Positions 1 to 8,110 of a stretch of 64,000 nucleotides of DNA are shown here, in pieces. The position numbers and the translations under genes were made by a program. Source of the stretch: Pseudomonas sp. CROZ-RG-20F-R04-15 (GTDB lineage Bacteria > Pseudomonadota > Gammaproteobacteria > Pseudomonadales > Pseudomonadaceae); assembly GCF_022662375.1 (NCBI RefSeq), contig NZ_JAKNQL010000030.1:1-64000 (forward strand), given 5' to 3'. Below the pieces are notes generated by a model. It saw nothing but the letters and a program-made list of their open reading frames with translations. It did no database searches and had not been told where the DNA came from. Each line of letters begins with the position of its first letter. The first letter of the stretch is position 1.

Positions 1-166
1 GCGAGGACTTTGCGGGGGATCAATCGGGAAAGAAGTCGGGCGAGTAGGCGTTATCTGTAGGATGTTTCGACATAGTTTGTGGGGCGGTATACGGTTTCGT
101 TTTTTCGTTCACAAAAATGGGCTTTTACCTACCCGGAAGCCTTCAATGACATAAGGATCAGGCGTC
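1..166. other. Window edge, no complete gene
   Basis: No whole gene is visible. One forward frame stays open from base 3 to a TAG at 45-47 and could be the last 14 codons of a gene that starts outside the window, but this is too short to support. The bases before the next gene carry AAGGA at about 152-156, the likely ribosome binding site of the NUDIX gene. Confidence 0.3.
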
Positions 167-757
167 ATGTCCAACACAGCCGAGCGGGTCAACATCGTCG
201 ACACTCAGGTGTTGTCCCATGACTGGTATCTGCTGAAGAAAATCACCTTCGACTATCACCGCAACAACGGCGAGTGGCAGCGTCAGACCCGTGAGGTCTA
301 CGACCGTGGTAACGGTGCGGCGATTTTGTTGTTCAACCGCGAACAGCGCACGGTGGTGTTGACCCGACAGTTTCGCTTGCCGGTGTTCGTCAATGGCCAT
401 GATGGTTTGCTGATCGAGGTGGCGGCGGGGTTACTCGAAGGCGCGGCGCCGGAGCAGCGTATCCGCGACGAAGCCGAGGAAGAGACCGGTTATCGCGTGC
501 ACGATGTGAAGAAGGTATTCGAGGCTTACATGAGTCCCGGCTCGGTGACCGAAAAGCTGCACTTTTTCATTGCTGAATACGATGCGGCGTCGAAAGTCAG
601 CGACGGTGGTGGTCTGGAAGAGGAGACCGAAGAACTGGAAGTGCTGGAATGGGCATTCGATGACGCGCTGGCGGCGTTTCAGCGCGGTGAGATCTGCGAC
701 GCCAAGACCATCATGCTGTTGCAGTATGCGGCGATGAATAACCTGTTCAGCGTTTGA
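167..757 (+). CDS. nudK: NUDIX hydrolase, NudK-like
   Basis: 196-residue NUDIX pyrophosphohydrolase. A near-canonical NUDIX box runs from about residue 87 to 109 and ends RDEAEEETGY, which supplies the metal-binding glutamates. The N-terminal part (residues 10-60) and overall length match the NudK/ADP-ribose pyrophosphatase group, which hydrolyses GDP-mannose or related sugar nucleotides to a sugar phosphate and a nucleoside monophosphate in the cytoplasm. The ATG is preceded by AAGGA at a usable distance. The gene ends 1 base before the convergent alkyltransferase gene. The family is clear; the NudK substrate is inferred from resemblance only. Confidence 0.82.
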   Translation: MSNTAERVNIVDTQVLSHDWYLLKKITFDYHRNNGEWQRQTREVYDRGNGAAILLFNREQRTVVLTRQFRLPVFVNGHDGLLIEVAAGLLEGAAPEQRIRDEAEEETGYRVHDVKKVFEAYMSPGSVTEKLHFFIAEYDAASKVSDGGGLEEETEELEVLEWAFDDALAAFQRGEICDAKTIMLLQYAAMNNLFSV

Positions 758-758
758 T

Positions 759-1274
759 TCAGAATAGATCCCCGGTTTTGCCAACCCTCGACCAGTCGCC
801 ACCCTCCAGGGTCAGCAAGCGCTCTTTCGCCTCAAGCCCACCGGCAAATCCGGTCAGCTTCCCCGACGCGCCGATCACCCGATGACACGGCGCGACAATG
901 GAGATCGGGTTGCGTCCGTTGGCAGCGCCCACTGCCCGTACGGCGCTGGGATTGCCTATCTGTTCGGCAATCTGGCTGTAGGTGCGTGTCTCGCCAAATG
1001 GAATGGTCAGCAGCGCCGCCCAGACCTTTTTCTGAAAATCCGTACCGACGAAATCCAGTTCCAGATCGAAGCGATCCCGAATTCCGGAAAAATATTCTTC
1101 AAGTTGTCGAGCCGTTCGAATCAGGATCGGATTGTCGGGTGCCTCACTCATTGGCCCGAGGCGCACGCGGTTCGGTTTGTCGTTTTCCCAGAGGATGGCC
1201 GCCAGTCGTGCGCCGTTCGCGACCAGCTTCAGCTCACCGACGGGCGAGGGCAGGGTGATGAACGTAAAAGGCAT
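759..1274 (-). CDS. ogt: Methylated-DNA--protein-cysteine methyltransferase
   Basis: 171-residue suicide DNA-repair enzyme that transfers the alkyl group of O6-alkylguanine (or O4-alkylthymine) onto its own cysteine. The active-site motif APCHRVIG is present near residue 133, preceded by the helix-turn-helix region that reads QIGNPSAVRAVGAANGRNP. There is no Ada-type N-terminal regulatory domain, so it is of the stand-alone Ogt type. I chose the internal ATG at 1274, because the longer frame to 1355 adds a non-conserved leader. It converges with the NUDIX gene. The Ogt name follows from size and motif. Confidence 0.88.
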   Translation of the reverse strand: MPFTFITLPSPVGELKLVANGARLAAILWENDKPNRVRLGPMSEAPDNPILIRTARQLEEYFSGIRDRFDLELDFVGTDFQKKVWAALLTIPFGETRTYSQIAEQIGNPSAVRAVGAANGRNPISIVAPCHRVIGASGKLTGFAGGLEAKERLLTLEGGDWSRVGKTGDLF

Positions 1275-1426
1275 GACGGCAGGCTCCGGATCAGAACGGC
1301 AACAGCGCCCAGCATACTGCGTCAACGGGGAGGCGCAATACGCAAAGCCGACCATACTGCTTGTTGCTCTTGACGCGTTCCCCCTCTGTTTTGCACAGAC
1401 CCTAAAACAAAAAAAGAGATCGACTC

Positions 1427-3154
1427 ATGAAGTACGAACCTTTGGCCAAATCGCTGATAGCGACCTCACTGGCACTCAGCTGTCTCATGGCTCACGCGGC
1501 GTCAGTCGCACCGGTTGCCGCCGAAAACGGCATGGTGGTCACCGCGCAACACCTGGCCACCCATGTGGGTGTCGACGTACTGAAAAGTGGTGGCAATGCC
1601 GTCGATGCGGCAGTCGCCGTGGGTTACGCGCTGGCGGTGGTGTATCCCGCAGCAGGCAACCTCGGTGGTGGCGGCTTCATGACCATTCAACTGGCGGACG
1701 GGCGCAAGACCTTCCTCGATTTCCGTGAAAAAGCGCCGCTGGCAGCGACGGCCAACATGTACCTCGACAAGGAAGGCAACGTCATTCCCGACTTGAGCAC
1801 CCGTGGCCACTTGGCGGTGGGCGTACCCGGCACGGTGTCGGGCATGGAGCTGGCGCTGAGCAAATACGGGACCAAACCGCGCAAGGAGATGATTGCCCCG
1901 GCGATCAAACTGGCGGAAGACGGCTTTGCGCTGGAGCAGGGCGACGTCGAGTTGCTGGAGTACGCCACCGACGTGTTCAAGAAGGACATGCGCGATTCCG
2001 GCTCGATCTTCCTGCACAACGGCGAGCCGATGCAGGTCGGACAGAAACTGGTGCAGAAGGATCTCGGCAAAACCCTGCGGAGCATTTCCGAAAAAGGCGC
2101 GGACGGCTTCTATAAAGGCTGGGTCGCCGATGCCATCGTGACCTCCAGTCAGGCCAACAAAGGCATCATCACCCAGGCCGACCTCGACAAGTACAAGACC
2201 CGCGAACTGGCACCGGTAGAGTGCGATTACCGGGGTTACCACGTGGTTTCGGCGCCACCGCCAAGCTCCGGCGGCGTGGTGATCTGCCAGATCATGAACA
2301 TCCTCGAAGGCTATCCGATGAAGGATCTGGGCTTCCATTCGGCTCAGGGCATGCACTATCAGATCGAAGCGATGCGCCACGCGTATGTCGATCGCAACAG
2401 CTATCTCGGTGATCCGGACTTCGTCAAAAACCCGATCGAGCACCTGCTGGACAAGAACTACGCGACCAAATTGCGTGATGCCATCCAGCCGCAAAAGGCC
2501 GGCGTGTCGGCTGAGCTCAAGCCTGGCGTAGCGCCCCATGAAGGCAGCAACACCACCCACTATTCGATCGTCGACAAGTGGGGCAACGCGGTGTCAGTCA
2601 CCTACACCCTCAACGACTGGTTCGGCGCGGGCGTGATGGCGAGCAAGACCGGGGTGATCCTCAACGATGAAATGGACGACTTCACCTCCAAGGTCGGCGT
2701 GCCGAACATGTACGGGCTGGTGCAGGGCGAAGCCAACGCGATTGCGCCGGGCAAGGCGCCGCTGTCGTCGATGAGTCCGACCATCGTCACCAAGGACGGC
2801 AAAGTAGTGATGGTGGTCGGCACACCGGGCGGCAGCCGCATCATCACCGCGACTTTGCTGACCATGCTCAACGTCATCGACTACGGCATGGGCCTGCAGG
2901 ATGCGGTCGACGCGCCACGCTTCCATCAGCAGTGGATGCCAGAAGAAACCAACCTCGAAGACTTCGCCGCCAGCCCGGACACGAAGAAAATTCTCGAGAG
3001 CTGGGGCCACAAGTTCGCCGGCCCGCAGGACGCCAACCACATCGCCGCGATTCTGGTCGGCGCACCGTCGCTGGGCGGTAAGCCTGTTGGCAAAAACCGT
3101 TTCTACGGCGCCAACGATCCACGCCGCAACACCGGCTTGTCACTGGGTTACTGA
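1427..3154 (+). CDS. ggt: Gamma-glutamyltransferase (periplasmic)
   Basis: 575-residue Ntn hydrolase precursor. It cleaves the gamma-glutamyl bond of glutathione and transfers the glutamyl group to water or amino acids. A signal peptide is visible (hydrophobic residues 9-24, then A-H-A-A), so it acts in the periplasm. The autoprocessing and nucleophile threonine is in N-TTHYS at about residue 376, giving a large N-terminal and a small C-terminal subunit. The substrate-binding PLSSMSPT and GTPGGS motifs lie at about 445 and 467. Length is normal for the family. The following gene starts 66 bases later, separated by a GC-rich hairpin. Confidence 0.93.
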   Translation: MKYEPLAKSLIATSLALSCLMAHAASVAPVAAENGMVVTAQHLATHVGVDVLKSGGNAVDAAVAVGYALAVVYPAAGNLGGGGFMTIQLADGRKTFLDFREKAPLAATANMYLDKEGNVIPDLSTRGHLAVGVPGTVSGMELALSKYGTKPRKEMIAPAIKLAEDGFALEQGDVELLEYATDVFKKDMRDSGSIFLHNGEPMQVGQKLVQKDLGKTLRSISEKGADGFYKGWVADAIVTSSQANKGIITQADLDKYKTRELAPVECDYRGYHVVSAPPPSSGGVVICQIMNILEGYPMKDLGFHSAQGMHYQIEAMRHAYVDRNSYLGDPDFVKNPIEHLLDKNYATKLRDAIQPQKAGVSAELKPGVAPHEGSNTTHYSIVDKWGNAVSVTYTLNDWFGAGVMASKTGVILNDEMDDFTSKVGVPNMYGLVQGEANAIAPGKAPLSSMSPTIVTKDGKVVMVVGTPGGSRIITATLLTMLNVIDYGMGLQDAVDAPRFHQQWMPEETNLEDFAASPDTKKILESWGHKFAGPQDANHIAAILVGAPSLGGKPVGKNRFYGANDPRRNTGLSLGY

Positions 3155-3167
3155 GGGGCGTAAAAAG

Positions 3168-3189
3168 GGGGCGGGCTCACGTCCGCCCC
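3168..3189 (+). terminator. GC-rich hairpin after ggt
   Basis: The arms GGGGCGG and CCGCCCC pair perfectly around an 8-base loop, 14 bases after the ggt stop codon. There is no T-run after it, so it is a weak terminator at best and may instead stabilise the mRNA end. Confidence 0.35.
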
Positions 3190-3220
3190 TGTCTCAAGGA
3201 CTGATCAAGGAAGGCTCATC

Positions 3221-3754
3221 ATGACCACCGCATTACTGATCGTCGACGTCCAGCGCGCCCTCTGTTCGGGCGAATATCAGTGCTACGACATCCACGGCAT
3301 CATCGAAAAAATCAACGGTCTCAGCAGCAGAGCGCGCAGGGCCGGCGTGCCGGTGGTGCTGATTCAGCACGAAGAAAACGACAGCCCACTGGCTCACGGC
3401 GCCGAAGGCTGGCAACTGGCTGAGGGGCTGGCAACCGCCGCCAGTGACTTGCGCGTGCGCAAGACCACCCCGGATTCGTTCTACCAGACTGATTTGCGCA
3501 AACTGTTGCCGAGCGAAGACTTCGAGCGACTGGTCATCTGCGGTCTGCAAACCGACTACTGCGTCAACGCCACCGTGCGCCAGGCCCATCAACTGGGTTA
3601 CGACGTGGTGCTTGTGGCCGACGCGCATTCCACCGTCGACAACGGCAAAATGAGCGCCGAAGACATCATCGCCGAACACAACAAGGATCTGGCGCACCTG
3701 ACTGGCGCTACTGGCCGCATCGACGTCAAACCCGCCGCCGACATCACGTTCTGA
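3221..3754 (+). CDS. Cysteine hydrolase, isochorismatase fold
   Basis: 177-residue protein of the isochorismatase-like hydrolase family. The catalytic triad is recognisable: Asp in LLIVDVQ (about residue 9), Lys in RVRKTT (about 85), and Cys in GLQTDYCVN (about 113). Members hydrolyse isochorismate, nicotinamide, ureidoacrylate or N-carbamoyl compounds; the substrate here cannot be read from the sequence. The start is fixed by AAGGAAGG a few bases upstream. It follows ggt on the same strand, perhaps from its own promoter. A REPIN lies just after it. Confidence 0.82.
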   Translation: MTTALLIVDVQRALCSGEYQCYDIHGIIEKINGLSSRARRAGVPVVLIQHEENDSPLAHGAEGWQLAEGLATAASDLRVRKTTPDSFYQTDLRKLLPSEDFERLVICGLQTDYCVNATVRQAHQLGYDVVLVADAHSTVDNGKMSAEDIIAEHNKDLAHLTGATGRIDVKPAADITF

Positions 3755-3772
3755 CAACCCACACCAAACCCT

Positions 3773-3860
3773 GTGGGAGCGAGCCTGCTCGCGAAGGCTG
3801 TGTGTCAGTCGACATTGATAGTGGCTGATCCACCGCTTTCGCGAACAGGCTCGCTCCCAC
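3773..3860. repeat. REPIN (inverted REP pair)
   Basis: A forward copy of the GTGGGAGCGAGCCTGCTCGC palindrome and its reverse complement flank about 45 bases. It lies between an isochorismatase-fold gene and an LprI-like gene. Such pairs fold into long hairpins in fluorescent pseudomonads. Confidence 0.9.
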
Positions 3861-3952
3861 TGTGATTGCGAAATCCTGATTGCTATGTACATCAGGGATT
3901 TCCGCTGGCAGCACTGGCATACTGCGCGCCGTCCGAAGAATGGAATCTCTCG

Positions 3953-4966
3953 ATGTTCGCTATTTCCTTGCGACATGCCCTGGCGCTGACGGCCTTTGCA
4001 TTTGCCTCCGTCACCCACGCCAGTAGTTTCGACTGCGCCACGGCCAACAACAAAACCGAAGAAGCCATTTGTGGCGATCCGCAGATTTCGCTGCTCGACG
4101 AGAAGCTGGGCAAGCTCTGGCATTCGACATTGGCCAGTGTCCCCGATGCCAAAGCCCTCAAGGCTGACCAGCGGCAGTGGCTGAAAACTCGCAACGCCTG
4201 TGGTGATCAGACGGCCTGTTTGCGTCGCGAGTATTTGATGCGGCTGACCGAACTTGAACACTCCGCCCAGCCCTTCAGTTGGGACGCAACCTGGCAACTC
4301 ATACCGCCGGGGACTTCAACCTCGGCAACGGTGATAACCCAGCGCCGCGATGCCACGCACATCAGCATCGACATCACGGCGGCTGAGGGTGCCAACTCCG
4401 GTGACCTGGATGGCATCGCCACACTCAAGGACGGTAAAGCCGTTTACTCGGAAGATGAGTGCACCCTGGTGTTCACTCCCATCAACGGTGTGCTGGATAT
4501 TTCGGTCGGCGATGCAGGCGGGTATTGCAGTGCCGGATTGGGTGTCTACTACACCGGCCGTTTTGTCGCCTCGCAGCACCCGCTGACACTGGATTACGAC
4601 ATGCTCAGCCTGGGTCTGGCGCAAACACCGGAGGAGAATCAGGCCCTGCACACTTTGCTCAAAGGTGATTATCAGACGCAGGTGGAAAAGTCCGGCTCCT
4701 TGATGACGGGTGAGCCTGGCACTGATGTGCCGGGCAGTCAGGTCTGGGAGATGTGGATGCGCGGTCTGGGTGGCACCGGGATCGTGATGCGGTCACCCGA
4801 TGGCCATTTCTGGGTGTTGTTGGTGAGCTACGACAATTCCGGTCACTCGCGTCTGCGCTACTACACCAACGTGGCGAAATGGAAAAAACGTCTACCCGAT
4901 GCCTTGCACGACTGGAATGAGCGCATGAAAGATCATCTGGAACTGCCCGTAGACTTCATGCCCTGA
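3953..4966 (+). CDS. Secreted protein with LprI-like (DUF1311) domain
   Basis: 337-residue exported protein. A signal peptide (about residues 1-22, ending T-H-A) precedes a DUF1311/LprI-type domain. That domain shows its usual cysteines: FDCATA, AICGDP, NACGDQ and ACLRREY, all within residues 25-95. Small LprI proteins inhibit host lysozyme, but this one carries a further 240 residues of unknown fold with the cysteines DECTL and GGYCSAG. I chose the ATG at 3953 because it starts the signal peptide; an upstream start adds a non-conserved leader that runs into the REPIN. The role as a lysozyme inhibitor is not established for long members. Confidence 0.75.
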   Translation: MFAISLRHALALTAFAFASVTHASSFDCATANNKTEEAICGDPQISLLDEKLGKLWHSTLASVPDAKALKADQRQWLKTRNACGDQTACLRREYLMRLTELEHSAQPFSWDATWQLIPPGTSTSATVITQRRDATHISIDITAAEGANSGDLDGIATLKDGKAVYSEDECTLVFTPINGVLDISVGDAGGYCSAGLGVYYTGRFVASQHPLTLDYDMLSLGLAQTPEENQALHTLLKGDYQTQVEKSGSLMTGEPGTDVPGSQVWEMWMRGLGGTGIVMRSPDGHFWVLLVSYDNSGHSRLRYYTNVAKWKKRLPDALHDWNERMKDHLELPVDFMP

Positions 4967-4985
4967 TCTGCGCAGCAGTCCTTCC

Positions 4986-5630
4986 TCAAGTCGCAAACAA
5001 AACCCCACGAATCTCGCCAACCTGCGGCGCTACGACCACGCCCTCCAGCACCATTCGCGTGATCGTCTGCGCCGCCATTTGATAATCCTCATCCTGCGGC
5101 ACTTCACGTTCCATGATCCGGCCCATCTGCCAGCCGATGTTGGTGTACGTGCGCGTCGCCGACCAGATGAACAGCATCAAATGCTCCGGATCCACCGGGG
5201 CGAGCAAGCCGCGCTCGATCCAGCTGCGCAGACATTCAACGTTGCGCCGCGCTTCGGCATGCAACAGATCGCGGCACTCGTCGGGCAACTGTCGACCGCC
5301 CAGCAGCAACTCGCCACTGAACACCTTGGCAATCGCCGGATGCTCGCGAGCAATGCGAATTCGCGCGGCGACGTAGGCGCGCAAACCCGTCAGCGGATCA
5401 TCACTTTCACGCAGCGCCGCCGAGGCTTCCAGCAGCGGTTCGACAAAACCCAGCAGCACTTTGCTGTAGAGGTTTTCCTTGGTCTGGAAGTAGTAATACA
5501 GATTGGCCTTGGGCACCCCGGCACGCGCCGCGATGTCGCGGGTCTGGGTGGCGTCGAAGCCATTGGCAGCGAACTCTTCGCTGGCGGCGGCGAGGATCAA
5601 CTGCTCGTTGCGTACGCGGATGGCACTCAT
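4986..5630 (-). CDS. TetR regulator, RutR/YcdC-like
   Basis: 214-residue regulator. The N-terminal TetR helix-turn-helix is clear (DIAARAGVPKANLYYYF at about residues 32-48). The C-terminal part resembles the YcdC/RutR ligand-binding domain, whose members sense pyrimidines or related metabolites in E. coli. The ATG at 5630 starts the conserved part; the longer frame to 5720 runs through AT-rich promoter sequence. It is divergent from a GNAT gene at 5774. The actual ligand and targets are unknown. Confidence 0.82.
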   Translation of the reverse strand: MSAIRVRNEQLILAAASEEFAANGFDATQTRDIAARAGVPKANLYYYFQTKENLYSKVLLGFVEPLLEASAALRESDDPLTGLRAYVAARIRIAREHPAIAKVFSGELLLGGRQLPDECRDLLHAEARRNVECLRSWIERGLLAPVDPEHLMLFIWSATRTYTNIGWQMGRIMEREVPQDEDYQMAAQTITRMVLEGVVVAPQVGEIRGVLFAT

Positions 5631-5685
5631 GGAAGCACGGAATAGATGGACGGCATGGCAAGATTCTGACGATTTCGGTTTCGCA

Positions 5686-5701
5686 ATATACAAAACTATA
5701 T
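5686..5701. promoter_or_regulatory. AT-rich palindrome, possible TetR operator
   Basis: ATATA and TATAT are separated by six bases (CAAAAC), 56 bases upstream of the TetR gene and in the gap it shares with the GNAT gene. TetR proteins often bind such palindromes over their own promoter. It does not look like the RutR consensus, so the assignment is tentative. Confidence 0.25.
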
Positions 5702-5773
5702 AGCGATGAAGCCAGCGCACTCGACAGACAGCGCTATGATGGTTCGATCATTGAGTGGAAATGGAGCGAGCAC

Positions 5774-6232
5774 ATGACCCTTCAGGCGCTGCGGGCCGAC
5801 GTCAGACACCTGGAGGCGGTGGCGCAATTGTTCGACGCCTATCGAGGCTTTTATCAGCAGCCGTCGAACCTTGAGCAATCGCGCGCCTTCATCGCCGAGC
5901 GCATGGCCGGCAACGAATCAGCGATTTTTCTCGCGCAGGATGAAGGCGGTGCAGCGCTGGGTTTCGTGCAGTTGTATCCGACGTTCTCGTCCATCGATGC
6001 CCACCGCACCTGGCTACTCAGCGACCTGTTCACCGCCCCCGACGCCCGTGGACGCGGCGTTGGCCGACTGCTGATGAACACGGCGCGTGACTTCGCTCTG
6101 GCAACCGGCGCCAAGGGCCTGGTGCTGGAAACCGCCACGGACAACTTCACGGCGCAAGGCTTGTACGAATCCCTCGGCTACGTACGTGACAGCGGGTATT
6201 ACACCTACCTGCTCGACTTGCGGCAGGGCTGA
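5774..6232 (+). CDS. GNAT N-acetyltransferase
   Basis: 152-residue acetyltransferase of the GNAT fold, which moves an acetyl group from acetyl-CoA to an amine. The CoA-binding motif A reads PDARGRGVGRLLM at about residues 79-91, and motif B ends with AQGLYESLGY near 131-140. The substrate is not predictable. The ATG follows GGAGCG by a normal distance. It is divergent from the TetR gene, which may control it. Confidence 0.82.
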   Translation: MTLQALRADVRHLEAVAQLFDAYRGFYQQPSNLEQSRAFIAERMAGNESAIFLAQDEGGAALGFVQLYPTFSSIDAHRTWLLSDLFTAPDARGRGVGRLLMNTARDFALATGAKGLVLETATDNFTAQGLYESLGYVRDSGYYTYLLDLRQG

Positions 6233-6360
6233 GCAAGTTTTTTTGCCGATTTCGCCAATTCAGGCTTTCGCTGGAAGGCCGCTCTCTCTAGAATCCGCCC
6301 GGCCTTCGCAATGAAGGCTCAATGCCATCATTTGGTCTTGTACAAATAGGGACGGACATC

Positions 6361-6996
6361 ATGCAATTCGGGAAAATTCTGGCGCTGGGGCTGGTACTTG
6401 CGCTGGGCGGTTGTGCCAGTTTCACCAAAGACGAAGTGGCGCCGGTGACCATGCCGTCGATGGCCAGCTACACCAACAAGCCAAACGTCTACGTCGATTT
6501 CGATTTCTACCAGGGTGAGCCGAAAAGTGGTTCCGCCGTGGAAGTGCCGCAGGCACGTGATCAACTGAAACCACAACTGCAAAAAATCCTTACCGATTCG
6601 GGTCTGTTCGGCCGTGTCACTCTGGACGAGTTCCAGAAGCAGCCGGGCGACTACAGCCTGCGTCTGAAAATGTACAACCATCCGCCGAATGCTGGCTCAA
6701 TGGTGCTGGCCTTCATCAGCGGCTTCAGCATGATGGTGATCCCGGCGTATGGCACCGATCAGTACACCTTGAGTCTGGAAGGCTTGGATGGCCAAGGTCA
6801 GGCCCTGACCACCGCGAGCAACCACGATGCGGTCGGCACCTGGATCGGTATCTGGTTCATCCCGCTGATGGCCAACACGCCTAAAGACGCGGTGAATGAC
6901 ACCTTTACCCGTCAGGTCAACGCGTTGCTCAAGCAAATGGTTGATAACAAAAACCTGAAGTACTCGTCACTCGAAACCGGTATCCCACGGGTTTGA
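6361..6996 (+). CDS. Lipoprotein of unknown function
   Basis: 211-residue predicted outer-membrane or periplasmic lipoprotein. The signal peptide ends in the lipobox LGGC at about residues 14-17. Residue +2 is Ala, which favours outer-membrane sorting. Near residue 103 there is a short hydrophobic run (SMVLAFISGFSMMVIPAYG), and a related pattern (FFGFIAIPNAVNAYNP) occurs in the facing lipoprotein at 7038-7583. The two genes may therefore be distant relatives. I preferred the ATG at 6361 over an upstream frame because it starts the signal peptide. Confidence 0.7.
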   Translation: MQFGKILALGLVLALGGCASFTKDEVAPVTMPSMASYTNKPNVYVDFDFYQGEPKSGSAVEVPQARDQLKPQLQKILTDSGLFGRVTLDEFQKQPGDYSLRLKMYNHPPNAGSMVLAFISGFSMMVIPAYGTDQYTLSLEGLDGQGQALTTASNHDAVGTWIGIWFIPLMANTPKDAVNDTFTRQVNALLKQMVDNKNLKYSSLETGIPRV

Positions 6997-7000
6997 AGCG

Positions 7001-7034
7001 AAAAAAAAGAGCCGCAATCGCGGCTCTTTTTTTG
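7001..7034. terminator. Bidirectional intrinsic terminator
   Basis: AAAAAAAGAGCCGC, AATC, then GCGGCTCTTTTTTT form a strong stem with A and T runs on both sides. It can therefore end transcription of both convergent lipoprotein genes. Confidence 0.88.
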
Positions 7035-7037
7035 CCC

Positions 7038-7583
7038 TTACTTCAGGGCCTGAATGAACTGTGGATCGCTGTACAGTTCCTTCAGCAAGTCTCGCACCAT
7101 CGGGTTGTAAGCGTTGACCGCGTTCGGGATCGCAATGAAACCGAAGAAGCTGCTGCTCCACTGGCTGCTGACATTCTTGGTCGCGTCGTACACCACATCG
7201 TTGCCGTTGAGCAGGGTGAAACGTGCGGCCAGTTTACCGTCGCCCGTGCCCATGCCGGCGGACAGTTCGTTCTTCACCACCAGCACTTTCAACTGACGCT
7301 GAGCCTGCGGATCAAGCAGGCCAGCCTTGCGCAGTTCTTCGGTGATCGCATCCTGAATGTGCGCCGGGATGCTACCGGACGGCGAGCGAACCGGATTGGC
7401 GCGGACCACCAGCGAACCTTCACCGGATTCGGCCGTAACCTGAGGATTGCTGATCGCATGCAGCGGCGGGGTTTGCTTGAGCTTCTGAACGTTCTCGAAA
7501 CTCGGCTCGTAGCGGGTCATGGTCATGCCACAGCCTTGCAGCAGCACGGCCAGCATCGGGATCAACAACAGCGACTTCTTCAC
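7038..7583 (-). CDS. Lipoprotein of unknown function
   Basis: 181-residue lipoprotein with a short signal peptide and lipobox LLQGC at about residues 14-18. It starts at GTG (7583) behind AAGGAACTGCC, a good ribosome binding site. The body is soluble and ends with a conserved-looking region DLLKELYSDPQFIQ. It faces the lipoprotein at 6361-6996 across a shared terminator. No function can be assigned. Confidence 0.7.
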   Translation of the reverse strand: MKKSLLLIPMLAVLLQGCGMTMTRYEPSFENVQKLKQTPPLHAISNPQVTAESGEGSLVVRANPVRSPSGSIPAHIQDAITEELRKAGLLDPQAQRQLKVLVVKNELSAGMGTGDGKLAARFTLLNGNDVVYDATKNVSSQWSSSFFGFIAIPNAVNAYNPMVRDLLKELYSDPQFIQALK

Positions 7584-7636
7584 GGCAGTTCCTTGCGTGG
7601 GAATAGAGGAGGGCGCGAATTATGGGCAGAGTGCCA

Positions 7637-7954
7637 TCATTGAGCAACCTCGTTCGTCTGCGCTCTGAGCAAGTGCTCGATCTGCGCCAATTCCCAGGTA
7701 CTGAGCAAACTCACCGGATCGTTGCCGTAACGCTGCCAGCTCTCCAGTGCGCCTTCTTGCCCGTCGCCGCTGCGGGCGTATTCACAGTGATGTAATCGCC
7801 CCCCGGCAAAATCCAGCAGCAGGCGCCAGCCGTCGATATCGACTGTGACCAGCCCGGTCTCGGCAGGTGCTTCGCAGACTTTAAACGCGAGCACACCGAG
7901 CGCCGCTTCACGCAAACGCTGGCACACTTCGCGGGACGTCAGAAATGCAGACAT
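7637..7954 (-). CDS. Hypothetical protein
   Basis: 105-residue soluble protein that I do not recognise. It has a helical N terminus (REVCQRLREAALGV), a beta-rich centre (VTVDIDGWRLLLDFAGG) and a helical end with repeated Leu. I chose the ATG at 7954 over the upstream one at 8005 because the extra 17 residues are low in conservation-like features. It is divergent from the SulP transporter at 8111. Confidence 0.55.
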   Translation of the reverse strand: MSAFLTSREVCQRLREAALGVLAFKVCEAPAETGLVTVDIDGWRLLLDFAGGRLHHCEYARSGDGQEGALESWQRYGNDPVSLLSTWELAQIEHLLRAQTNEVAQ

Positions 7955-8110
7955 GTCGGACTCGATGAATACGGGAGCGCGCCAGCATAAAGCCCGAGTC
8001 GGCATGTGTCAGCGTCACTGGCCCGATCCGGAACAATTCCGTAACATCCGCAACCCTCTTTTCCCCGAACACCCGCGGCCGTGCTCGTCGGCCGCTCAGT
8101 CAGGTAAGTC

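Noticed and set aside
1502..2560. Long reverse frame inside ggt
   Set aside because: Shadow of a strong gene in high-GC DNA; no family features.
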